A stretch of DNA of 6,896 nt from RGIG1828 sp045541875 (GTDB lineage: Bacteria > Bacillota > Clostridia > UMGS1810). Below are positions 1-5,868 of this stretch, piece by piece. The DNA lies in the NCBI GenBank assembly GCA_045541875.1, contig JAZQJX010000041.1:1-6896 (forward strand). Reading direction: 5' to 3'. The notes beneath the pieces are model-generated. The model saw nothing but the letters and a program-made list of their open reading frames with translations, did not search any database and was not told the DNA's origin. Numbering within the stretch: position 1 is the stretch's first letter; each line of letters opens with the position of its first letter. The translations under genes were made by a program, and so were the position numbers.

Positions 1-297
1 TGCCGGTGGCAGATGAAGGAAGGCTTGAAAAGGCGTAGCGGTTGCTATCGCCTCCTGTGAATCAAGCCGTAGGCGAAGATGAACAGAAAAGGCGATGTAT
101 GCCAAAACTTCCGACGAAACAAGCACCCTCATACGGTGCGAAGTTGAGTCGTAGAAGTTTACGGCCTTGGAAAGGGCGTGCCCCTTGTGGGTATGCCCTT
201 TGCTTCGGGCACCGCAAGTGTCGCACCTACTATGTTTGCTATCCGCAAAACTTGGCAGACCAACCGACCTAATCGGGTGTCCAGGGTTTAAGTTCAT
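1..297 (+). ncRNA. Candidate large structured RNA or end of a mobile element (family unknown, possibly cut by the left edge)
   Basis: This stretch is clearly richer in G+C than the A+T-rich DNA that follows, and it has no convincing reading frame. It folds into many local helices: 22-28 with 62-68 (7 perfect pairs) enclosing 32-39 with 44-52 (one bulge); 107-115 with 148-158 (nine pairs, two-base bulge) enclosing 123-127 with 135-139; 171-183 with 189-201 (13 pairs including two G-U, loop of five); 235-239 with 245-249; and 264-267 with 273-276. This density suggests a functional RNA. By inference it could be a guide-type omega RNA (HEARO or TnpB-associated) at the edge of an IS200/IS605-group element, with the structure stopping just before a GTGA at 299-302, or an unclassified RNA. 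No protein of such an element is visible here. The strand is inferred from the G-U pairs and the downstream T-tract hairpin. Confidence 0.45.
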
Positions 298-347
298 TGT
301 GAAGATATCTTTTAATTCATATAATTTAATTATTTAAGATTATTCAT

Positions 348-437
348 GTACTTGATAAATAGTATATCTACGAAAACTGGCTTCGGCATTCGCCTGCAGA
401 GGTTTTCTACGATACACTATTTATCCGGTACTTTTTT
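348..437 (+). terminator. Very long imperfect hairpin with T-tract, probable terminator
   Basis: The arms 348-377 and 402-431 are inverted repeats. GTAC pairs with GTAC at the base, then 354-363 pairs perfectly with 416-425, 365-368 with 411-414, and 372-377 with 402-407, separated by small internal loops. The tip carries a small GGC/GCC hairpin (379-381 with 392-394). The run TTTTTTGTTTT follows directly (432-442), as in a rho-independent terminator, and would end transcription coming from the structured region upstream. The arms are unusually long for a terminator, so it may instead be, or derive from, a palindromic repeat or transposon-end element. No second copy is present in this window. 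Confidence 0.5.
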
Positions 438-467
438 GTTTTATAGAATATAATTTTTAAAAATATA

Positions 468-496
468 TTGATTTATTTGTTTATTAAGGTTATAAT
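468..496 (+). promoter_or_regulatory. Sigma-A-type promoter for the structured leader
   Basis: TTGATT at 468-473 and a perfect TATAAT at 491-496 are separated by 17 bases. The expected transcription start is about 503, which coincides with the first base of the long inverted repeat that closes the downstream RNA structure. That agreement supports both calls. Confidence 0.55.
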
Positions 497-502
497 ATAA
501 TC

Positions 503-672
503 ACCACATATTTTACTTTAAATTTAATAATGAACTCCAGAATATTCCAAAGGAATGTTCTATTTTGCGTTATTCTTTTTGAGTACAGCCAAACAAAGTT
601 GCGTTTACATAAAATGCGGCTACAATATGGTATTTGTTTGGAGTATTCATATTTTAGAGTAAAATGTGTGGT
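503..672 (+). ncRNA. Candidate structured leader or small RNA closed by a 20-bp stem
   Basis: Bases 503-522 pair with 653-672 over 20 consecutive positions, two of them G-U. Inside this closing stem lie a second helix (530-537 with 641-650, two-base bulge), a hairpin 539-548 with 552-561 (loop AAA), and a long arm 589-597 with 633-641 topped by 598-606 with 612-620, which uses G-U pairs. The G-U pairs favour an RNA read on the plus strand. The element starts where the promoter at 468-496 should initiate and lies just upstream of the terminator at 700-734. It may be a riboswitch-like leader of the gene at 811, a free-standing small RNA, or a miniature transposable element with terminal inverted repeats; no target-site duplication is evident at its edges. 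A 49-codon frame (530-679) runs through it but has no ribosome binding site. Confidence 0.5.
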
Positions 673-699
673 AACATGAATTCTAAGCCGCGTTTTTGT

Positions 700-734
700 G
701 CGTGGTGCAGAATTTCTGTTGCCACGCTTTTTTT
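700..734 (+). terminator. Rho-independent terminator or attenuator upstream of the stalk-domain gene
   Basis: Bases 700-710 pair with 716-727 (GCGTGG with CCACGC at the base, then two G-U pairs, a one-base bulge, and CAG with CTG). Seven T residues follow (728-734). The 3' arm (718-727) can alternatively pair over ten positions with 666-675, which also takes part in the closing stem of the upstream RNA, so the terminator could be conditional. It either ends the upstream small RNA or attenuates the gene at 811. Confidence 0.65.
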
Positions 735-737
735 ATT

Positions 738-766
738 GCGTGAGACTTTAGAAAGGAGTATAAACG
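738..766 (+). repeat. Leader repeat copy A, contains a possible promoter
   Basis: These 29 bases are identical to 1589-1617. Weaker similarity continues to and past the start codon of the next gene (both open MKKIIS). TTGCGT at 736-741 and TATAAA at 759-764 are 17 bases apart, which would place a start site about 40 bases before the ATG at 811. The unit also contains AAAGGAG, but here no start codon follows at a suitable distance (CTG then TAC TAA), so a promoter or leader role is more likely than translation. Confidence 0.6.
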
Positions 767-810
767 CTGTACTAATCAAATCATTAAAAAAATAGAAAGG
801 GTTTTGAATT

Positions 811-1569
811 ATGAAAAAAATAATTTCTGTGTTGTTATTATTATTGGTTTTAGGAGGCTCTGCATATGCCGAAACCATAGATGTTCAGTTTAATTCTGTT
901 AATCTTGTTGCAAATAACAAACCGATTGAGGTTCCAAATATTTTGTATAACGGAACTACATATGTGCCATTACGAGCTGTCTCAGAAACTCTTAATATGA
1001 ATGTTAACTGGAACGATAAAACAAGGACAGCATCCGTAACACAACCATCTCAAACAGAAACAGAAGCAAAATTGTCTGATGTAAGCAATGCTTTAAAAGC
1101 ATACAAAGATGCTGTATATGCCAAGAATTGCACTTCTGTTTTAAGAGATAATCTTTACGGAATGTATAACAACTACTTGCGTATCGAGGATATTTATGAC
1201 AATTATGTAGCGTATCCCAATTACCAAGGAATTCATATTGAAATGGATTTCTTTGAATACACAGAAAGTGTCAATATTGTCCTTGACGAAGAAGTTGTTG
1301 CAAATCACAGTTTAAAAACAGCATGTGAAATTACGGGTTACAGTTATGAAAGCGTTGCATCATTACTTGATTATGCAAATAAGGCAGCATATTATTTCAA
1401 CTCAGCAACAGAGGAACTAGAATTATACAGAGACAACTTAAACCCCTATAATTTGAGCCAAACAGGAACTTATTTGGCTACCGGACGCAATTATTTTTCC
1501 GAAATAATGGATGTCATTGTTGAAATGGACAACACATTAAGAGATTATGTTTTGGGATATGAATTCTAA
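811..1569 (+). CDS. Secreted protein with copper-amine-oxidase-like stalk domain
   Basis: This 252-residue protein has a clear export signal (residues 1-20: MKK, a Leu-rich core, then SAYA before Glu21). Residues 24-78 match the stalk domain named after the N-terminus of copper amine oxidase (PF07833-type), seen in the pattern YNGTTYVPLRAVSE followed by VNWNDKTRTASV. In Clostridia such domains are common in exported and wall-associated proteins and are not oxidases themselves. After a short polar linker (78-86), residues 87-252 look mostly helical and rich in Tyr, Asn and acidic residues; I recognise no family there. The start is supported by AGAAAGGG about nine bases upstream. A structured leader and terminator precede the gene, and a copy of its leader precedes the next gene. 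The molecular role is unknown; it probably acts outside the membrane. Confidence 0.85.
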   Translation: MKKIISVLLLLLVLGGSAYAETIDVQFNSVNLVANNKPIEVPNILYNGTTYVPLRAVSETLNMNVNWNDKTRTASVTQPSQTETEAKLSDVSNALKAYKDAVYAKNCTSVLRDNLYGMYNNYLRIEDIYDNYVAYPNYQGIHIEMDFFEYTESVNIVLDEEVVANHSLKTACEITGYSYESVASLLDYANKAAYYFNSATEELELYRDNLNPYNLSQTGTYLATGRNYFSEIMDVIVEMDNTLRDYVLGYEF

Positions 1570-1588
1570 ACCGTACATTTTAATCAGT

Positions 1589-1617
1589 GCGTGAGACTTT
1601 AGAAAGGAGTATAAACG
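1589..1617 (+). repeat. Leader repeat copy B, contains a possible promoter
   Basis: This is an exact 29-base copy of 738-766. Here the -35-like hexamer is GTGCGT (1587-1592) and the -10-like TATAAA lies at 1610-1615. An ATG follows immediately at 1618 with AAAGGAG eight bases before it, so the unit could also act as a ribosome binding site. In copy A the same place reads CTG followed by an early stop, which argues against a conserved translational role. Confidence 0.6.
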
Positions 1618-1662
1618 ATGTACGAATTCAAGCATTACAAAAAATTAGAAAGGATTCTATTT

Positions 1663-2193
1663 ATGAAAAAAATTATATCTTTATTACTATGTTTTATAAT
1701 GGTCATATCACTATCCGCATGTAATTTCGGAATACACAGCAGTCCAGAAAAAATAGCCAATGAATTCCTGGATTGTATAAGTGACGGAAAAACATCCGAA
1801 TTAAATGAATTGTTTTATACAACAGATTCTGTCGATCCGGATTCATACTTTGAGGAATTCTATGAACTTTGCAAAATTGGGTATGGTGACAACTATAAAA
1901 TAAGTTTTTCAGATGTTACTGTTTCTGATATTGATTTAGATGAATTAGATAGTACTAAAAATTTTTTGGGTACTTTAAAAGGAATAGATACTTCAAGACC
2001 CATTGATGATTATAAACAAATAGATTTTAAATGGTCTATAACAGGTGCGCTTGATTCAATTCTTGATAAATCACATAGTTTTTTGGCTATTAAAGAAGAC
2101 GAGAACTGGTATATACATGATAGTATCGACACCTTTCGTTTTACACTTGCTATCATGTCCAGCACTGATAATTTAGATGGTGTTCTCGATTGA
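1663..2193 (+). CDS. Small NTF2-like (DUF4878-type) lipoprotein
   Basis: I start this protein at 1663, giving 176 residues. That places a lipoprotein signal at the N-terminus: MKK, a hydrophobic core, and lipobox LSAC with Cys20 as the likely lipidated residue. AGAAAGGA lies eight bases before this ATG. An in-frame ATG at 1618, also with a good ribosome binding site, would add 15 polar residues before the signal peptide, so it is less likely; it would also lie upstream of the transcript start if repeat copy B is a promoter. The mature part begins with a helix, SPEKIANEFLDCISDGKTSE, as in small NTF2-like or DUF4878 lipoproteins, and has a late segment FLAIKEDENWYIHDS that resembles the final strands of that fold. 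It is probably anchored on the outer face of the membrane. No catalytic residues are evident and the function is unknown. It ends 163 bases before the next gene. Confidence 0.8.
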   Translation: MKKIISLLLCFIMVISLSACNFGIHSSPEKIANEFLDCISDGKTSELNELFYTTDSVDPDSYFEEFYELCKIGYGDNYKISFSDVTVSDIDLDELDSTKNFLGTLKGIDTSRPIDDYKQIDFKWSITGALDSILDKSHSFLAIKEDENWYIHDSIDTFRFTLAIMSSTDNLDGVLD

Positions 2194-2214
2194 TGCCACC
2201 TCACATTTTTTATT

Positions 2215-2235
2215 GCGTGAGTATTTAGAAATGAG
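2215..2235 (+). repeat. Leader repeat copy C, degenerate
   Basis: This 21-base stretch matches the first 21 bases of copies A and B at 18 positions. It is preceded by TTTTTTATT, as is copy A, and a similar TGCCAC lies just upstream of both. AAAGGAG has become AAATGAG and no TATAAA follows, so any promoter or ribosome-binding function of the other copies is probably lost. It lies between the lipoprotein gene and the SHOCT-domain gene. Confidence 0.45.
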
Positions 2236-2356
2236 AAAAAAACTTATTGTGAAAAAACATATAATGAGGAGATGATTCAGATAAATACATATCAAACAAT
2301 TGTCAACAACAATGAGCACATAATATCCGTTTTCAGAATTAAAGGAGGTAAAAGTT

Positions 2357-3001
2357 ATGAATTTAGTTTTTTCAATGGGATTACTTGGTAAATGGGTGCT
2401 AACAGACACCACAATCACAATTAAATCAAAGACATATAATTTAGATGAGGTTGTTGCAATAAATGCACCTACAGAGTATGCAAAAAATGAAGGAATGTAT
2501 TACATATTTGTTGGTGGAACAAAACATTTAATAACATATCACCGCAAGCAAAAAGAAGAGGGTGAGAAAGCTATTAAATATATTGAGGAGTTTGTTATAA
2601 AGAACAATAGTACGGAAATTAAAAAAAGATGTAAAGTATGCAACCACATATTTTGTTATTCAAGTATTGATTTGTATAAAAATGCAAGCAACCAAAAATC
2701 TGCGTCTAGAGCCGCTTTCGCAGGAGCTATGCAAGCGATTGGCGGAACTGCTATAGCTAGTTCCTCGGAATTGAATCGTTCCCAACAATTACAAGCACAA
2801 GTAATAGACTATAACCGATGTCCAAAATGCAACTCGAGAGACTTGGAAGTGCTGTCAGATGAACAATATGAAGAATTAAACTCCGGCAGTAATTCAAACT
2901 CAGTTCCCGATGAAATAAAAAAATTCAAAGAACTTTTAGATAACGGAATTATAACCCAAGAAGAATTTGACGCGAAGAAAAAACAATTGTTGGGATTATG
3001 A
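2357..3001 (+). CDS. PH-like / zinc-ribbon / SHOCT-domain protein
   Basis: This 214-residue protein has no signal peptide. Residues 9-80 (KWVLTDTTITI, then the VGGTKHLITYHRKQ strand and a closing helix KAIKYIEEFV) resemble a small PH-like or bacterial membrane-sensor domain. Cys92, Cys95 and Cys100 and later Cys155 and Cys158 form a split zinc ribbon, interrupted by an Ala/Gly/Ser-rich segment (114-138) that could be a flexible linker or a short helical hairpin. The C-terminus (186-213, IKKFKELLDNGIITQEEFD onwards) is a typical SHOCT domain, a short helical module found at the ends of many bacterial proteins and thought to aid oligomerisation or binding. The start has an excellent AAAGGAGGT eight bases upstream. 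A 39-codon frame (2272-2391) overlaps the start in another frame and may be spurious. The function is unknown; regulatory or scaffold roles are guesses. Confidence 0.8.
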   Translation: MNLVFSMGLLGKWVLTDTTITIKSKTYNLDEVVAINAPTEYAKNEGMYYIFVGGTKHLITYHRKQKEEGEKAIKYIEEFVIKNNSTEIKKRCKVCNHIFCYSSIDLYKNASNQKSASRAAFAGAMQAIGGTAIASSSELNRSQQLQAQVIDYNRCPKCNSRDLEVLSDEQYEELNSGSNSNSVPDEIKKFKELLDNGIITQEEFDAKKKQLLGL

Positions 3002-3084
3002 TAACACCGCAGACGACACTACCCTATATTTCGTTATTTTTACATCTCATAGTCCCAAAAAATCTATATTAGACTAAGACAAAG

Positions 3085-3139
3085 GAAAATCCATAGACAA
3101 CAATAGCCTTTTCATGTTGTTATCATCTATGGATTTTTC
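3085..3139. terminator. Bidirectional terminator between convergent genes
   Basis: Bases 3085-3096 pair with 3127-3139 (GAAAATCCATAG against its complement, with one extra base), and ACAAC (3097-3101) can extend the stem with GTTGT (3116-3120). Poly-T flanks both sides: TTTTT at 3134-3138 then TGTTTT on the plus strand, and TTTTCCTTTG on the minus strand. It lies between the SHOCT gene and the convergent AraC gene, so it can serve both. Confidence 0.75.
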
Positions 3140-3162
3140 TGTTTTATTCTATTGATTTTATC

Positions 3163-3927
3163 TTATTTTCCCCTGTATTTCCCCGGTGTGACTCCACTGT
3201 ACTTTTTAAACTGACGTATAAAGTGATATGTACTATTAAATCCTGTTGCCTCTGCCACATCCCCTATTGTCATTCCTGATTTCAACATTCTTTTTGCATG
3301 CTCAATTCTTGTGTTGATAAGGTCTTTTCCGGGAGATGTTCCAAAAAGTTTGCTATAGTCAGCGTGAAATCTTGAAACAGACATGCCTGCCTCTTTTGCC
3401 ATTTGTTCAACGCTTGTATCCTTAAAATATTCAAGATGTACCCTTGTGCGGATAGACATAAGGGTTTCTTTTTTTATGCGGTTGATGGGTGATTCGCTTT
3501 TTTGTTCTGCCCTTGTCATCCTTGCAAATATTTCTTCACATCCAAGTCTGCATATATCTTCCCAGTGAGACTTTTTGTTCATAAACTCAATTTCCATATT
3601 CTGAATTATGGTGGTTATGTGTTCATCATTTTCAGGATAATACACCTTTCCGAATTCAATTCCGTATCTATTAGAAATCTCGGTAAGGTCCCCCTTAAGA
3701 TGAAACCAATTATGAGTCAGAGCGCATTCAGGTGATGAAAGTCTTTGGTAAGAAAACTTTTCGTAAATAATGCATCCGCCGGGATTTACCCTTATGCTTT
3801 TCCCCATGGTTTCAATTGTGACGGGAGAGAGAAAATGCAGAAAGATATATTGATTTCCTGTACTTCTTCTTATGAATCCAAAACCTTTCTTTTCGGGCCA
3901 CATAGATTTTATTTCTGTGATAATCAT
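3163..3927 (-). CDS. AraC-family transcriptional regulator
   Basis: This 254-residue protein has the two-part AraC layout. The N-terminal half (about 1-140) is beta-rich and probably a cupin-like effector-binding domain. The C-terminal part (about 155-252) carries two helix-turn-helix motifs: SVEQMAKEAGMSVSRFHADY (172-191) with the following FGTSPGKDL, and TIGDVAEATGFNSTYHFIRQ (220-239) ending in FKKYSGVTPGKYR, the signature stretch of the family. The ATG is preceded by AGAGGTG (3934-3940, read on the minus strand) and by a near-consensus promoter. It is divergent from the GH2 glycosidase gene, so it most likely controls that gene, and perhaps itself, in response to a sugar or a breakdown product. 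The effector cannot be deduced. The stop is close to a bidirectional terminator. Confidence 0.93.
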   Translation of the reverse strand: MIITEIKSMWPEKKGFGFIRRSTGNQYIFLHFLSPVTIETMGKSIRVNPGGCIIYEKFSYQRLSSPECALTHNWFHLKGDLTEISNRYGIEFGKVYYPENDEHITTIIQNMEIEFMNKKSHWEDICRLGCEEIFARMTRAEQKSESPINRIKKETLMSIRTRVHLEYFKDTSVEQMAKEAGMSVSRFHADYSKLFGTSPGKDLINTRIEHAKRMLKSGMTIGDVAEATGFNSTYHFIRQFKKYSGVTPGKYRGK

Positions 3928-3945
3928 ATATTACACCTCTATCAC

Positions 3946-3974
3946 ATCATATATCAAATGAGAGAAAATGTCAA
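3946..3974 (-). promoter_or_regulatory. Near-consensus promoter of the AraC gene
   Basis: Read on the minus strand, TTGACA (3974-3969) and TATGAT (3951-3946) are separated by exactly 17 bases. The start site would fall at about 3939, so the transcript would have a very short leader carrying the AGAGGTG ribosome binding site. Confidence 0.75.
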
Positions 3975-3986
3975 TTATTTGATATA
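3950..3986. promoter_or_regulatory. Perfect 10-bp inverted repeat, candidate operator
   Basis: TATATCAAAT (3950-3959) is repeated in exact inverted form at 3977-3986, with a 17-base gap. The left arm starts within the -10 of the AraC promoter and runs into its spacer, and the right arm lies just upstream of its -35, so binding would block or bend this promoter. The right arm is also only nine bases before the -35 of the GH2 promoter. By inference it is an autoregulatory and activator site for the AraC protein; another regulator could use it. Confidence 0.5.
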
Positions 3987-3994
3987 AATCATCA

Positions 3995-4024
3995 TTGACC
4001 TAAATAATTGTGTAAAGGTATAAT
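3995..4024 (+). promoter_or_regulatory. Promoter of the GH2 glycosidase gene
   Basis: TTGACC (3995-4000) and a perfect TATAAT (4019-4024) are separated by 18 bases. The expected start at about 4031 leaves a leader of about 50 bases before the ATG at 4083. The candidate operator lies just upstream, a suitable place for an AraC-type activator. Confidence 0.65.
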
Positions 4025-4082
4025 TATTGTGAAGATACGAAGGTTATTTTGCGTATAATCAAATGAATCGGGAGGATATATT

Positions 4083-5849
4083 ATGAGTATTCCAAGAAGC
4101 GAGCACCCATTCCCTCAGATGATGAGAGGCAACTGGCTGAATTTAAACGGTGAATGGGAATTTGAAATTGACAATTCATTATCAGGAAAAGATAAAAAGT
4201 TTTTTCTGAGAGATTCTCTTGATTCTAAAATAACTGTTCCTTTTTGCCCTGAAAGTGAACTTTCGGGAATTGGCAACAAGGATTTTATGTATTGTGTTTG
4301 GTACAGGAAAGAATTTACGTTGCCTGAAAACTTTTTGGGACACAGGATTATTCTACACTTTGGTGCTGTTGACTACATCTCTACGGTATATATAAACGGA
4401 ATTGAAGTATGCACTCATGAAGGTGGATATACTTCATTTTCAACAGATATCACAAACTATCTTAAAGATGGGAAAAATGCTATTTGTCTGTGCGTTGAAG
4501 ACAACAAAAACAAATACAATCAGCCAAGCGGAAAACAAAGTGAAAAATTTGAATCTCACGGATGCTTCTACACCCGCAGTACAGGAATCTGGCAAACGGT
4601 ATGGATTGAGGCTGTGGGAAGTGCATATATAACAAATTTTCATACCTTTTCTGACATCGAAAACGGCGTTGCAGTGTTCAAAATAAGTCTTGGCGGAAAA
4701 GGATTTATCGGAAAAACACTTAAAGCCAAGGCATCATTTGAATCCCGTTCTATGGGATATTCTTCCACAAAAATATATGGCGACAATGTGTATGTAAGCG
4801 TGCCTCTTGACGAGATTCACCTTTGGGATATTGGAAAAGGTAACCTTTATGACATTGTTTTTTCCATATGGGACGGTGACAAAGCAATTGACAGCGTGCT
4901 GTGTTATTTTGGTATGAGAACCTTTTCATTTGGCGTAAACGGATTTGAGATAAACGGAAGGACAATTTTCGGAAGATGGGTGCTTGATCAGGGATATTAT
5001 CCCGACGGCATATATACTGCACCCACTGATGAAGCATTAAAAGATGATATTTTGAAATCCATGGAACTTGGATTCAATGGCGCAAGACTTCACGAGAAAG
5101 TTTTTGAACCGCGCTTTCTTTATTGGGCAGACAAACTCGGATATCCTGTCTGGGGCGAATTCCCAAACTGGGGATTTGACATATCTGAATTTAAAAGTAT
5201 TGACTCAATTTTACCCCAGTGGGCAGAAGTTATTGACAGAGATTTTTCCCACCCCTCAATCATCGGATGGTGTCCCCTTAACGAAACAGATTACCCGGGA
5301 TATCAGAAAATGCAGAATCCCAAAGTTGTTAAATATCTTTATGAATATACCAAAAAAGCAGATCCCACACGTCCGGTTATTGACACAAGCGGATTTTTCC
5401 ATGAAGTGGACTGCGAAGTATATGATGTTCATGACTATGAGCAGGATTACAAATTGATTGAAGAATACTATTCAAAACTTGACCGGGGGATTATTCAGGA
5501 CATTACAGTAAGATTCCCCAAATGGTCGGGGCGTCAGAGTTACAAAGGTCAGCCTGTGTTTGTCAGTGAATATGGCGGAATTTTGTGGGATATGGACAAT
5601 CTCCCTCAGGGTGAGGAATCAAGTTGGGGATACGGCGATGCTCCAAAAACTGAGGATGAGTTTTTGGACAGATTTAAAAACTTGACAGAAACTTTCATGA
5701 ATAATCCTAAAATATGTGCCATATGTTACACTCAACTTTATGACGTTGAGCAGGAAAGAAACGGACTGATGACTTATGACAGAAAGCATAAATTCAATCC
5801 TGAAGTCATAAGAAAAATTAACTCTCAAAAGGCAAAAATTGAAAAGTGA
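4083..5849 (+). CDS. Glycoside hydrolase family 2 (beta-galactosidase/beta-glucuronidase-like)
   Basis: This 588-residue enzyme should hydrolyse terminal beta-linked sugars with retention of configuration. It has the GH2 order of domains: a jelly-roll sugar-binding domain (about 15-178, with RGNWLNLNGEWEF and YTRSTGIWQTVWIE), an immunoglobulin-like domain (about 180-280) and a TIM barrel (about 285-580). The expected catalytic residues are visible: acid/base Glu401 in GWCPLNET and nucleophile Glu496 in FVSEYGG. The stretch LDQGYYPDGIYTAPTDEALK, then GFNGARLHEKVFEPRFLYWADKLGYPVWGE, is typical of a Firmicute subgroup of about this length annotated as beta-galactosidase or beta-glucuronidase; the true substrate cannot be read from sequence. 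There is no signal peptide, so it acts in the cytoplasm on imported sugars. The start has GGGAGG seven bases upstream. The divergent AraC gene probably regulates it. A strong terminator follows. Confidence 0.95.
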   Translation: MSIPRSEHPFPQMMRGNWLNLNGEWEFEIDNSLSGKDKKFFLRDSLDSKITVPFCPESELSGIGNKDFMYCVWYRKEFTLPENFLGHRIILHFGAVDYISTVYINGIEVCTHEGGYTSFSTDITNYLKDGKNAICLCVEDNKNKYNQPSGKQSEKFESHGCFYTRSTGIWQTVWIEAVGSAYITNFHTFSDIENGVAVFKISLGGKGFIGKTLKAKASFESRSMGYSSTKIYGDNVYVSVPLDEIHLWDIGKGNLYDIVFSIWDGDKAIDSVLCYFGMRTFSFGVNGFEINGRTIFGRWVLDQGYYPDGIYTAPTDEALKDDILKSMELGFNGARLHEKVFEPRFLYWADKLGYPVWGEFPNWGFDISEFKSIDSILPQWAEVIDRDFSHPSIIGWCPLNETDYPGYQKMQNPKVVKYLYEYTKKADPTRPVIDTSGFFHEVDCEVYDVHDYEQDYKLIEEYYSKLDRGIIQDITVRFPKWSGRQSYKGQPVFVSEYGGILWDMDNLPQGEESSWGYGDAPKTEDEFLDRFKNLTETFMNNPKICAICYTQLYDVEQERNGLMTYDRKHKFNPEVIRKINSQKAKIEK

Positions 5850-5868
5850 AATTCCATATACAAAACAA

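Noticed and set aside
42..272. 76-codon plus-strand frame in the left structured region
   Set aside because: It has no ribosome binding site, its sequence is Arg/Cys/Pro-rich with no recognisable domain, and it runs through multiple stable helices; an RNA explanation fits better.
296..307. 12-base match ATTGTGAAGATA shared with 4026-4037
   Set aside because: A match of this length is expected about once by chance in a window of this size and composition, and the flanks differ.
661..734. T-box riboswitch
   Set aside because: The GGTGG-like words and terminator are suggestive, but the conserved T-box sequence, a specifier loop and a downstream tRNA-synthetase or amino-acid gene are all absent.
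1618..1662. Upstream ATG of the lipoprotein gene at 1618
   Set aside because: It has a good ribosome binding site, but it would put 15 polar residues in front of a clear lipoprotein signal peptide, and the equivalent site before the previous gene has no start codon.
738..2235. Integron attC-type cassette array
   Set aside because: The spacing and shared boundaries resemble cassettes, but I see no attC core sites (GTTRRRY with RYYYAAC) and no integrase gene in the window.
2173..2418. Minus-strand frame of 81 codons
   Set aside because: It overlaps the end of the lipoprotein gene and the start of the SHOCT gene, has no family features, and is rich in hydrophobic residues as expected from antisense A+T-rich DNA.
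5068..5457. 129-codon plus-strand frame inside the GH2 gene
   Set aside because: It is a shadow of the GH2 frame, which carries intact catalytic motifs across the same bases.
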